DNA of 64,000 bases. It comes from Allium sativum (taxonomy: Eukaryota > Streptophyta > Magnoliopsida > Asparagales > Amaryllidaceae). The stretch's first letter is position 1; each line of letters starts with the position of its first letter. The position numbers and the translations under genes were made by a program. This document shows positions 49,896 to 60,319 of this stretch, piece by piece. Under the pieces are notes generated by a model, which had not been told where the DNA came from, made no database searches, and was given only the letters and a program-made list of their open reading frames with translations. The DNA lies in NCBI GenBank assembly GCA_030737875.1, contig CM060922.1, positions 305,093,456 to 305,157,455 on the forward strand. The letters run 5' to 3'.

Positions 49896-51159
49896 AAAGT
49901 TAATTTTAACAACATATATATGGTACCAGTCCATCCGTGAAGTCCCCTTCCAGAACATGAACAAGCATTTTTTTTGTTATGACGCAACCACCTAAAATTG
50001 AGTCATCATTTATCATAACATCCCTGTTTTTGTAGAAATGGAAATTATAGTTAAATTTTCAACAAATCTCTACTAATATCGATAAAAGAAAATGTGTACT
50101 TACAAATTTCTTGCTTTTGCAACAGAGAATTTTTCTTTAACCACGGCTTGTTGTTCATTATTCAGATATTTAACACTCTCGCAATGCGACAAATTCAATT
50201 CTGCCCATGATGCTTCCAAAATAGCTAGTGGCTTTTCAAATATAATTGATTCTTGCTCTTGATTTTTCTATATTTTCGCACTTTGTTTTTCTTCATGCTG
50301 CTGCTCTTGCTTTTTTTCATTTTCTGATTCTTCTCTAGGCTGATCTTCGCTATTTTTTCCTACTTCAATATTTGTTTTCTTTCGTTTTTTTCGAAATTGT
50401 AGGATAGTCAAATGATTCTCTTCTTCTTGTCTTTTTCCTTTCTTTCTTTTTTATTCTATCTACATATGAAGGCGGTTCATCTTCTGTTAATTTTTTTTTC
50501 CTTTTTGCTGGGCTGATTTTGCTTCTTCTTGTATTTCCTTAATAATTTGTGTGATACCAAAATCAAAGTTGGGAGGACTGACATCGACCGATACATTTTT
50601 TCTGATTTTTGAGTTTTGTTCAGCTGGGATTGTTTTTTCCGTAGTTTCAAAATTTTCATTTTCTTCACATTTCTCTTTCTCGACTTGAATGTTGCATTGA
50701 TTTTCATTCTCCACATTCTCATTTTCGTTTTTTCCTTCTTCTTCTTCATTATGTCGAGAAGGTGAATCACTTTTAGTCTCTTCCGAATCAGATTCCGGAA
50801 GTTCCGTTTGTTCAAAATCTGTATTTCTTCCTTGCAACTGTTGTTCCAAAATATAAACTTTTCCTTTGCTTCTCTTCTCAAAAATCTTTCATTTTTCAAT
50901 TCTTTTTTCGGTTTCGTGTTTTCAGCTTCAATTTTGTCAATATGAATCTTCAACACTCTCATACTCACGTCATCCTCAAAAGAATCCACTTGTGTTTGTT
51001 GTTCTTTACATTTTCTTTTTTTTTGTTGCTGGGCGTTCTTTTGCTCTCTTTGATTTAGAAGAAATATCAGCCGTTGTTTCCAATTTTTTCAATTCATGTG
51101 GATGTATGTCTGAAATTTCTTGAACCTACAAAAATAAATTTGTTTTGAGTCAAAACTGT

Positions 51160-51605
51160 TGTTTAACAAAATAATATCAGTTTTGATAATAAGAATGTTA
51201 AAGTTCTAATACTACCTGACACTTAAGAATGAAACCGAGAATGTGAAAAATTAAATTTCAATTAACAAAAAGAAAAACAGATACTACCATCCTAATAAAA
51301 CTGATACAATGCTACTGGACAAATAAATTTTAACTAGCACACAAAAAAACTGATACCACCAGGCTAGTAAATTTGATATCAATATACTGGGAAAAATAAT
51401 TTTTAATCATAACTAAAAAAAACTGATACCACCAGTCTCCTATAACTGATACCAAGAAAATGCAAAATTAAATTTTAACTAAAACTCATAAAAACTGATA
51501 CTAACAGGCTAGAAAAACTGATACGACATAAAGACTTGAAAATTTTATTTTAACAAGAAATCATAAGAAATGATACAACCATAATCCTAAAACTGATATT
51601 TTCAA
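51160..51605 (-). repeat. GGTATCAG repeat array in another ULP-like gene intron
   Basis: The same unit as at 49120-49895, about six copies on the minus strand. It fills the intron between the exons at 51125 and 51627. Confidence 0.85.
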
Positions 51606-52599
51606 CTAAAATTAAAAAACATATACCTCTCCTTCTTTGATGTCATCCAGGAAATTTTTGGTAACATATTCCTTCAAGCCTCGTAGATCCCATCTAGCAA
51701 ATCTTGGGTATATCTCGCTAACTGTGCATCGTGGCTTTATTATCTTCATTTTTTCACATATGCAATACTTTGTCAATTTTTTTTTAATAAAAGTTGTATC
51801 AAATTCACAAATGTTAGAAAAAATCAAATAAAAAACAAATAAATTACCAGCGGAAGCATTGCACATCCAGACATATTTCTTGGTTTATGAACGAAATTTT
51901 TAACAAATTTATGGTAATTCTTTTCAATGGTCAACGGCCAAGAAACTGTTTTCATTTTTTCCAAATCACACAAGTACTGCAGAAGTCCCCATCTCAATTT
52001 CTGTTGATTATTGGGGAAGAAAAAAGTAAGTACAATGTCCATGATAAGAAGAGTAGACAAGTCTTCCACCTTTCGCTCCTCCTCTTTATCTATCACTTTC
52101 TTTATTCTATCTTCAATCAAAGGTCTTGTGGTATATGCCGATGATCCAAAATTCCGTAAAGCATAATTTTTACAAACCGATGGAATTGTTTTGCTAGTCA
52201 TCATTTTGGGAGGCTCTATATTATTTCCAAGCATCGGCAACCTAAAAAGTAAGCTAATATCATTGGCCGTTACTGTCATTTTTTCTTTACCAAAGATAAA
52301 AGCTCCTTCCACTGAATAACACTTGTAAATCACATCCAAATTTTCTGTATTTTTCTTAAATTCCTTCAAATTTATTTTTCCTTCATAGAAATTATTGAAG
52401 AGGTTGAAGAATGGTGATCTTTTCAATAATTCTACTTGTTTTTTTGCTTAATGCTTTTTTCTCCTTCACAAGTTTTATGATTTTATAAGATGGTTGCAGT
52501 CCACATCTATACACAGTTTCAGTTTTGACCTTTGCGTCTTTTGCGGTTGTTTTATGTTTTGTTCCTCGTGGCCGAGGATTAGCAAAATCATCGTCCTAA

Positions 52600-53300
52600 T
52601 GTAAAATAGAAACATTATTGAAAATTGATACATTCCTATTTAGATAACAAAACGACACAATATTCATGTAAATAGAAACTCAGTAATAATACTGATACCA
52701 TATTGGATTCAAAAGTGATAACAAAATGCTTTCAAAAATTGTACCGTTAATCTCAATATCAAAACTGATACCAGTTAACTTGCCGAACTGATACTATATT
52801 CACATAAACAAAATGTTATTACCATAACAGATACCAGTTTCATGCAAATAGAATTTTATTATCAACACTGATACTAATGTGCTTTTAAGACTGATACCAT
52901 GATAAAGTATATTACAACATTTAAGATATAAATCATACAAACACAATATTCAAAGCTTAATTTTATACAAATTACAACATAGTTTCAGTTTTTAACATTC
53001 CTAACCATCAGCTTTTATACAATATTTCATAATGAATTATATACTATTAATATTTTTAATACAATATTTCAAAATAAAAGTTCGCTGGCATCAGTTTTTA
53101 TACTACAAAATAAATGCTCACTGGCTAAGTGTTATCAGTTATGATACTACAATTCTGATTTTTTGATTATGGTATCAGTTTTCCAAATTATGTAGTATTA
53201 GTTTGATACTGAAGGTACTGTACCAATTTTTAAAGCATTCTGGTATCAGATTTTTAAAATATTGTGGTATCATTTCTTAAACAACATTCTAACTATAAGT
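52600..53300. repeat. Degenerate GATACCA/TGGTATC motifs in ULP-like intron 1
   Basis: AAAACTGATACC-type words lie at 52620-52910 (sense to the gene) and plus-strand GGTATCAGTTTT words at about 53090-53275. Spacing is less regular than in the other introns and the orientation switches midway. Confidence 0.7.
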
Positions 53301-53851
53301 TCTTACGGAAAATTAATATCGAATTTTCTTCTCCGCTTTTAGCCTTTTCAACCTTCTTTCCAGTTGTTCTCTGATCTTTCATAGCAGTTTTTGTATCATT
53401 TCTTTTTTTGCTCCTTCTTTCTCTTTGTTGAACTAGTTTTTGTTTCATCTGTTCTAGGGTTTCTTCACGTTCTTGTTGTTCTGAAGTAGAATCTTTTACT
53501 ACTTGTCTAGGCTTTGCACTCATGGATTTTTGCCCTTTTGTTTGCTCGTTGATTTCTAGGGTTCCAACATTCAAATCTACTTCAATATTAGGGATTTCAG
53601 TGGTTTCAGCAGGGATTTCAGTGGTTACAACATTCAAATCGATTTCAGTATTAGGGATTTCAGTGATTTTTGTAGATTCTATAGGGTTTTCGGAAGACAT
53701 TTTTGAAATTTTTCGAGAACACTGAGCGATCGAGTTTTGTGAAGTGAAGTAAATCGAAATGAAATTGAAATAGAAATAAAACGGACGGAAGTGTTTTTTA
53801 AGAGAACGAGTAAGTGGATCGAGCTTTTGTCCTTCATGATTAATTTTTAAC

Positions 53852-53907
53852 GGCCTGTCCTTTTGAATAAAAAATTTATAATTTTTGTCCTTCTCATTTT
53901 TTTCCCC
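53852..53907 (-). repeat. MULE right terminal inverted repeat
   Basis: On the minus strand it starts GGGGAAAAAAATGAGAAGGA. A second ATGAAGGACAAAAG lies just inside at about 53835-53850, perhaps a second transposase site. Confidence 0.85.
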
Positions 53908-54354
53908 TAATTTAATTCCCCCTTTTTTTTCTACTTTCCTCGTAATATGCAAAGTCAATGCATAATGAAGTTACATACATATATATCTATTTATACATGC
54001 ATAAATCTTTCTTTTTACTGCATGCATCCACACATTTCCTTCCACTTTTTGTATTAATTGCATATATATATATATTCTTTTATTTTTCTTCATTAATTAA
54101 TTAACCCTTTAATTAATTATCTTTACAGTATAGTATATCTAATTTCGGGGTGTTACATCTTCACTTCATGCTTCGTATACCATATGTGGTCCTTGTTCTC
54201 CACTCAGTTTGTGTGCTTCGCCTTCTTCTCCAATGCGACACAAAATTTAGTTTCGCTTTTTTTTAAAAGCCATGGAAATTTTATGTCCTAGGTGCCATGC
54301 TGCTCCGTGCTTGTGCCCCGTTGGCACTGGGCCAGGGCCGGCTGTGCCTTTCTT

Positions 54355-54536
54355 CAAATAGCAAATACATTGTACTTGCAGTCAAACACAAATCAATATA
54401 TATAAAGTGGACGTAGGCACCATCTTTGCCGAACCACTATAAAAATTCTGCGTGTTCCCCATTTTTACTTATTTTCTCTGTGATTACTATTCATTTGGGG
54501 GTTGACTGTCACTAGGCTCACTTTTGACCATCAACA
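54355..54536 (+). mobile_element. Tat-like LTR fragment, U5 side (continues from 37589)
   Basis: It contains GTGGACGTAGGC, GCCGAACCACTATAA and the terminus ATCAACA, as in the LTR at 11365-11508. No primer-binding site follows; family A LTR sequence begins at about 54539. Confidence 0.65.
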
Positions 54537-54538
54537 AT

Positions 54539-55986
54539 AACTATGTCAGGTCGACTGGAAATGGACCCATGTGTTGCCATACAAATTCATAGACTAGATT
54601 AGCCTAAAATCTAAATTCTCCACATTGCAGCGAACCTTGTACCAAAATAAAACATCAAATTAATTTCTGAACCCTTTTTGTTTTCTAAATCTCAAATTTA
54701 ATTAAAATAAAGGGAGATCCAGCAACTAAAGGAGATGTTTGAGTGAAATTAGGAGGAAAAGACTTTTGGAATCTGAGGTAAAGCGAAAAACAAAGGAGCT
54801 GGCATAGAGTTAACAATCTAATTAAGTTACTCTATTTTGATTTCTACCCCATGTTGATTAGATTGTTTATTATGGATTTAATCCGTTAAATTGTAAAATT
54901 AAATAATGTAGTTGTGGATCCATTTATCTACTTGTAATTGATAATAAATGCATTTTGTAAAATCTTAAATCATATGCAAAAATTGGAAATGACACTGATT
55001 ATGCGAGAATTGGAATATCCTGATGATTTGACCTTATACTATAGAGACGTCTTGATTAATTGCGGACTGACTTTAATTCCATCAAAGAAACTCATCTTTA
55101 GTTCCATCAAAAACCAAATTATAAATTTTTGGAAAGTGTAAAATTTGTTTGTTCACGAATACACATTTTCGAAGTTATAAAAATATCAGAAAGATTTGAA
55201 AGAACCAGAAGAAATTCGTAAACACTCAGCTTGTTGGGACACTAGTAGGGATTACGGATCATTCTATAAAGACACTAGTTAGGATGCTAGTTGGGCGGTG
55301 CAGAGAAAATAGGAAATCAGGGAAAGAACCGAAGCGCAATTCAGTGTATATTGCCTTGTCATATCGAACGGTACGGTGTAGGAAATATCTTAATAATTAG
55401 AAGCGCAACCATCATATCCTATTCATCTTGTGTACCTTATCATATCTATCGCTCATCATTTGTTGTTTTACTATGCTTATTATCATGGTTATGTCTTGTA
55501 TCCAGTTTATTCATGTCGTGATGCTTTTACCTATTTACATGCTGAAAGTCACTGGACTTACCTGACTTATGTCTGATCTAGTTTGTTTTCGCATCTTTTC
55601 TTCCGTTCCCCCCTTCTTCAGGTTCACAGGGAGAGACTAACTCAGTTTTCTTTCTAAGCTCGAAGATAGTCGATGTATAGCTCTGAACTCTCTTTTCCAC
55701 TGCTATGGTTGGCTCATGCTTTATTGGGGAATATCATTGTCACTTTATGCTTTTTTATTTTGTTAAACAAGACAGATGCTTTGTTGTAATGGGTATTGGC
55801 ATTCTGGGTGTTGGAAAACAATCTTTTTACAAGCTGCTACGTATCAATAAAAGTAAAGTTTAATTTATTTTCCGTTGTATAGATTTTTGTCTGTTTTGTA
55901 ATTTATCTGTTCTATAAACTTATGATGCTCCACTGAAATTAATGCATTCCCTTTGTGAGTGACCTTAATGGAGGTGGGGTGTTACA
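54539..55986 (+). mobile_element. Family A LTR copy 4, 5' truncated
   Basis: It matches copy 3 from about 36965 (GGACCCATGT...CATAGAGTTAACAAT) and copy 1 at its 3' end (CATTCCCTTTGTGAGTGACC, then GGTGGGGTGTTACA). Its 3' end abuts copia gag coding at 55987, so it inserted there or formed part of an element that did. No gene is inside. Confidence 0.8.
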
Positions 55987-56830
55987 CGAGCATTGCTCGG
56001 TGCACAAGTTGCATGAGAGATAGTCGAGAATAGCTATACGGAATTAGAGAATACTGATAACTACACAACAACCCTGTTAACGACGTCGAAAGAGTCACGT
56101 AAGAAAGACAAAACAACTCTTTATCTAATGTATCAAGCAGTGGATGATACAGGTTTTGAAAAGATTGCTGGTGCGAAGACATCGAAGCAAACATGGGAGA
56201 CGTGGCAAAATGCCAACAAGGGTGCTAGTCGTGTAAAACAAACTAGACTTCAAGCTCTAAGAAGAGAACTGGAAACTATGAGGATGAAGGAGTTCAAAAC
56301 ATTTTCTGATTACATCACTAAGGTTCAAACGGTGGTAAATCAACTCAAACGTAATGGAGAGACTATGACCGATGCTCAGGTTATCGAAAAGATCTTGCGG
56401 CCATTAACCGAGAAATTTGAGAACGTCGTCTGCGCTATTGAGGATTCAAAAAATTTAGGAAAATTAACCATCGATGAACTTATAGGTTCTCTCGAGGCAC
56501 ATGAGCAACGTAAAAAGAAGAATCATGAGTCATTTGAGGAAGCTTTACAAGCCGAGGTGAAAATCAAATATGAGGAGTCATTACTTGCACAACACAATCG
56601 AGGAAGAGGATGCGACCACAGAGGATGTAGTTTTGGTCGCGGCAGAGGCGCGGACATAGAGACAACAACTTCGAAGAAAGGGGACAACGGAGCAAACAAA
56701 GTTTGCCTAATCGAGGAAGTGGACGTGGATGAGGAGGCTGGTCAGGTCGATCAAATATAAAATGCTATAATTGCGGGAAGTATGGACATTATGCTAAAGA
56801 GTGTTGGTTTGTCAAGAAGGTTAAAGAAAA
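55987..56830 (+). pseudogene. Tork-like copia gag, 5' truncated
   Basis: Coding begins abruptly after the LTR with ALLGAQVA and a stop. SRKKDKTTLYLMYQAVDD, TRLQALRRELETMRMKE and VVNQLKRNGETMTDAQVIEK follow, typical of the UBN2/gag region of Tork copia elements. An Arg/Gly-rich segment leads to the zinc knuckle CYNCGKYGHYAKEC (56762-56805), which is complete but in another frame after a stop at 56758-56760. The first part of gag lies outside the LTR junction. Confidence 0.88.
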
Positions 56831-56879
56831 TTCGAATCTAGTCGAGAAGGAGGAGACAATAGAAGATGGTGTTCTGATG

Positions 56880-58298
56880 ATGGCCAATAAAGCTACTGAT
56901 CAATTCAGTGACACGGTCCGGTATCTTGACACCGGAGTGAGCAATCACATGTATGGACACAAATTTTATTTATGGAGATGCAGGACATAGAGTGCGGACA
57001 AGTATCATTCGGAGACGCTTTAAAGGTCCAAGTAAAAGGCCGAGGTAAAATTCGACTTTCACAAGAAGACGACCGTGTAAGATTGATCGATGATGTATAT
57101 TAGTTCCAAACATGAAGTATAATATTATTAGCATGGGGCAACTACTTGGAAAAGGATACCTGGTTATCATGAAAGACATATGTACTTGAAGGAAAAGAAA
57201 GGTCAATTGATCGCGCGTGTAGAAATGACCGATAATTGTATGTTCAAACTCAACTTAAGAAGCATACAAGAAAAATGCCTACAAGTCGACCTAGAGAACA
57301 AATCTATGCTATGGCATTTGCAGTTTGGGCACTTACACTTTTACGAACTAAGAGAATTAGTCAATAAGGACATGGTTCATAGGCTACCTTCCATGGATTA
57401 TGCTGGAAAATCTTATAAAGGTTGTGTTCTTAGCAAGCATATAGGGAATACTTTCCAAAGGAAGACTGTATATCAAGCATAGACGCCTCTTGAGACAATA
57501 CATACGGACATATATGGTCCGATCACACCTAAGTCTTTTACAAAGAAGAGATACTTTATCACATTCATAGATGACTACACGAGGAAGACATGGGTTTATT
57601 TTCTAAAAGAAAAATATGAGGCTTTGGAGGCATTCAAGAAGTTCAAGTTGTCGGTAGAGAAGGAAACTGGTCGTTTTATAAAGGCTTTACGGTTGGAAAG
57701 AGGAGGAGAGTATATGTCAACACTATGCACAAGGTTCTGCGAGGAGCAAGGCATAAGGAGGTTCTTGACCGCATCCTACTCACGTCAGCAAAACGGTGTG
57801 GCCGAAAGGAAGAATCAAACTGTTCTTGATATGGTTTGGTCAATGTTGAAAACTAAAGACATGCCGAAGAAATTTTGGGCCGAGGAGGTACAGTGTGCTG
57901 TGTATGTACAAAATCGTTGCCCATCACCATATGAGGCTTTGAGTGGACAGAAGTCAACTGTGTCACAACAAACGATATTTGGTAGTATGGCTTATGCGCA
58001 TGTACCATATCAAAAGAGAACAAAGCCAAATGATAAAAGTAAGAAGTTTGTGTTTATCGGATATGACACAAAGACGAAAGCATTTAAGTTATTTGATCCA
58101 ATCGAGAATAAAGTAGTAGTAAGCATAGATGTACATGTTAATGAAGAAAATGCATGGGACTGGAATAATCAGAAAGAAATAATGTGCAAGGAAGAAAATG
58201 TTGTAGCTTATGTTCCTATACCAACATTTACACATGCTGGCTCGTCTACATCCGATGACGAGGATCAGCAAAGACAACCAAGAATTCGGACTTTATAA
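56880..58298 (+). pseudogene. Tork-like copia protease, GAG-pre-integrase and integrase
   Basis: The protease motif reads RYLDTGVSNHMYG (catalytic Asp-Thr-Gly kept). GAG-pre-integrase follows with LWHLQFGHLHFYELRELV near 57308-57360 and CVLSKH (57180-57482). A stop at 57481 precedes ETIHTDIYGPITPK (first Asp of DDE), then FIDDYTRKTWVYFLKEK, LRLERGGEYMS (second Asp region altered to Glu-Arg) and TASYSRQQNGVAERKNQTV (catalytic Glu). The C-terminal KKFVFIGYDTKTKAFKLFDP follows. Confidence 0.9.
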
Positions 58299-58313
58299 GA
58301 TCTATATGAATCA

Positions 58314-59941
58314 GTGATGGAGGTTCACTTAATATGTCTTTTGGAAGATCCAGAAAGTATTACATTTGAAGAGGCAATACAGAACAAGAAATGGCAGGCA
58401 GCGACGGATGAGGAGATCAAATTCATTCATAAAAATGAAACTTGGGGCTTGGTTGAGTTAACGGAAGGACATAGACCGATCGGAGAAAAATGGGTATACA
58501 AGAAGAAGATGAATGCCCAAGGTGAGATAGAAAGATACAAGGCGCGACTTGTTGCTAAAGGCTATAGGAAAAGGGCGGGGATCGATTATGATGAGGTTTT
58601 TGCTCCAGTAGCAAGGCTGGAAACAATTCGACTTCTTATATCTCTAGTAGCATAGTTCCATTGGCTGATCTACCAGATGGATGTGAAGTCTGCATTTTTT
58701 AACGGTATGCTCGAGGAAGAAGTATATGTAGAGCAACCACCCGGGTACATGAAAGCCGGGAAGGAGAGAAAAGTTTTGAAGTTGAGGAAGGTGCTATATG
58801 GACTGAAGCAAGCACCGTAAGCATGGAATACTCAGATTGACACTTACTTCTAAGAGAATGGATTTATGCAATGCCCTTACGAGCATGCCCTGTATGTGAA
58901 AAATAAAAATAAAAATTGTGTTCGTTGCCCTCTACGTTGGTGATCTTATTTTCATGGGAAATAATGAGGAGATGATAAAGATTTTAAAAGCGCCATGACT
59001 CTGAGTTTTAGTTGACGGACTTGGGGCTAATGAAGTATTTTCTTGGTCTTGAAATCAAGCAAGGAAAATTAAGAATTTTTGTGTCACATAAAGCTTATGC
59101 TAATGATATTTTGAGGAGATTCAAAATGGAGAATTGCAACCCAGTTGCAACGCCAATGGAACCAGGTGCAAAGCTCTCTAAATTTGAGGGAGGAGAAAAG
59201 TCGACGCAAGTAGATGTCGAAGTTTAGTCGAACGTCCGCGATATCTCGTGTGTACATGACCAGACTTAGCATACAGTATTGGCATTATAAGTCGATTTAT
59301 GAAAGACCCATGCTACTCACATTGGAAAGCTATCAAGAGAATTCTTCGATACATTCAAGGAACAAAGTCACTCGAGCTATTTTACTCGAAAACAAATGAG
59401 TACAGACTAGTCGGTTATTCAGATAGTGATTGGTATGGTGATATTGATGATCAGGAAAAGCACATCCGGATATGTGTTTTACATGAGCGACACAACTTTT
59501 ACATGGCTCTCAAAGAAGCAGTCGATAGTGGCACTGTCAACCTACGAAGCAGAGTACATTGCAACTGCTTCTTGTGTGTTCCATGCAATACGGCAGAGAA
59601 AATTGCTATCCAAGTTACAACTCCCACAACATGAGCCGACTGAGATACGGGCTGATAAAAAGTCTGCGATCGAGTTAACAAAGAATCCAGTTCATCATGA
59701 AAGAAGCAAGCACATAGATGTTCATTTTCACTTCATCCAGGAGCATGTAAAGGAGATGGATATGCAGTTGAATCATGTCACAAGTCATGATCAGGTAGCT
59801 GATATCTTCACTAAGCCATTACCAAAGCTGTTGTTGGAAAATTGCAAGAAGTTGATTGGAATAAAGGATGGTAAATGCTTGAGCTTAAAGGAGGGATTTT
59901 TGATGATTAATCTCAGCATTTGGCCAAGTTTTCCGGAATAG
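58314..59941 (+). pseudogene. Tork-like copia reverse transcriptase and RNase H
   Basis: RT starts [38 protein letters not shown] and [20 protein letters not shown] are intact to 58655. After a stop come [20 protein letters not shown] and LYGLKQAP. The catalytic box reads YVGDLIFMGN near 58935, so the first Asp of YVDD is Gly. RNase H has YSDSDW near 59417, STSGYVFY, SIVALSTYEAEYIA and HVTSHDQVADIFTKPLP. Four or more breaks occur. Confidence 0.9.
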
Positions 59942-60190
59942 AGAAAATAGAAAGAGTCAAATTCCTATTCTAGCGTGATTAATAATGATTCAATAATATG
60001 ATCCGATTTTATAGCATTCATAAATCTATATATGTAGTTATTTTGTTAAGAAAGATGCAACGAAAAATAAAAATAAAAAACATAGTTTGTTTGCCTCCTG
60101 TGTTTCTTCTTTGTTTGTTATTACTGTGAGACTCTTCTGGTTGTTCGAATAGATAACAATATATTGTGTTGTTGGTTCAGGGCCATCACG
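59886..60190 (+). mobile_element. Polypurine tract and probable 3' LTR of the copia element
   Basis: TTAAAGGAGGGATTT (59885-59899) directly follows the RNase H end. TGATGATTAATCTCAGCA at 59901 is a plausible LTR start. A right end near ...GGCCATCA (about 60190) is a guess, since there is no 5' LTR to compare. The gap 60190-60320 shows nothing recognisable apart from short AAATCATTA repeats. Confidence 0.45.
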
Positions 60191-60319
60191 ACATAAGTAC
60201 ACTGAAGCAAGACCGCTCTAAAGTTATATCGCAAATCATTAGTAAACATTCAATTTTAACCATTATTACTTCAATCATTGTCTGCATGATAGAAAATCAT
60301 TAATAATTGCAATTTAAAA

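Larger units (their letters stand above)
48147..53700 (-). pseudogene. ULP1-like (C48 SUMO-protease-like) gene with plant-mobile-domain-like region, in the mudrB position
   Basis: Likely exons on minus are 53700-53307, 52595-51848, 51767-51627, 51125-50104, 50023-49927, 49064-48996, 48910-48681, 48546-48431 and 48348-48147, with GT...AG borders. N-terminus: MSSENPIEST, with a duplicated IDLNV/VDLNV segment. Exon 2 resembles plant mobile domain/DUF1985 (FIFGKEKMTVTANDISLLF, NMSGCAMLPL). Exon 4 is charged and coiled, with VSPPNFDFGI and a basic RKKRKK. The catalytic domain has SHWTLVTL (His codon 48795-48797), AHFDSS (Asp 48744-48746), a Gln pair before the next border, and LDCGIYVF (Cys 48339-48341). 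This is the C48 triad, which cleaves SUMO-like peptides. Frameshifts near 52440, 50865 and 50500, one stop near 50270 and one doubtful junction at 48910/48996 suggest decay. The last five exons are otherwise clean. Confidence 0.82.
42660..53907. mobile_element. Mutator-like element (MULE), 11,248 bp, with transposase and ULP1-like genes
   Basis: A perfect 9 bp target duplication TAATTTAAT flanks it (42651-42659 and 53908-53916); 9 bp is the Mutator hallmark. Imperfect terminal inverted repeats of about 56 bp share GAAGGACAAAAAT and, 18 bp further in, AAGGACAG. Two genes run inward from the ends: a MuDRA-like transposase on plus (43085-46208) and a ULP1-like gene on minus (48147-53700). This convergent layout is that of maize MuDR, with the ULP gene in the mudrB position. 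The element lies within a solo LTR. ULP-carrying MULEs (Kaonashi-like) are known in plants; whether this one is described I cannot tell. Confidence 0.93.
38539..54157 (-). mobile_element. Family A solo LTR (copy 2), interrupted by a MULE
   Basis: In plus coordinates it begins TGAAACACCCCACC with GTTAAGGTCACTCAC and ends GGGGTGTTACA, the inverse of family A. Without the MULE (42660-53907) and one target copy it is about 4.36 kb. Flanks are TCTTT (38534-38538) and TCTTC (54158-54162), a 5 bp target duplication with one mismatch. There is no internal region, so it is a solo LTR. A TATATAA box on the minus strand lies at 41939-41945. It carries repeats at 39950-40490 and 40510-40740. Confidence 0.88.
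37590..54346. mobile_element. Non-autonomous hAT element of about 1.1 kb, interrupted by a solo LTR and a MULE
   Basis: A perfect 8 bp target duplication CCTTTCTT flanks it (37582-37589 and 54347-54354). Termini are CAAACCCGGTCCTGAG on the left and, as reverse complement of the right end, CACAGCCGGCCCTGGC. Both fit the CAnnnCCGGnCCTG pattern of plant hAT elements. Removing the nested 38539-54162 leaves about 1.13 kb with no transposase motif. Host LTR sequence is continuous across the site. Confidence 0.88.

Noticed and set aside
53522..53700. DLN words in the ULP-like N-terminus as EAR repression motifs
   Set aside because: IDLNV and VDLNV are duplicated but do not fit LxLxL or DLNxxP, so a repressor role is not supported.
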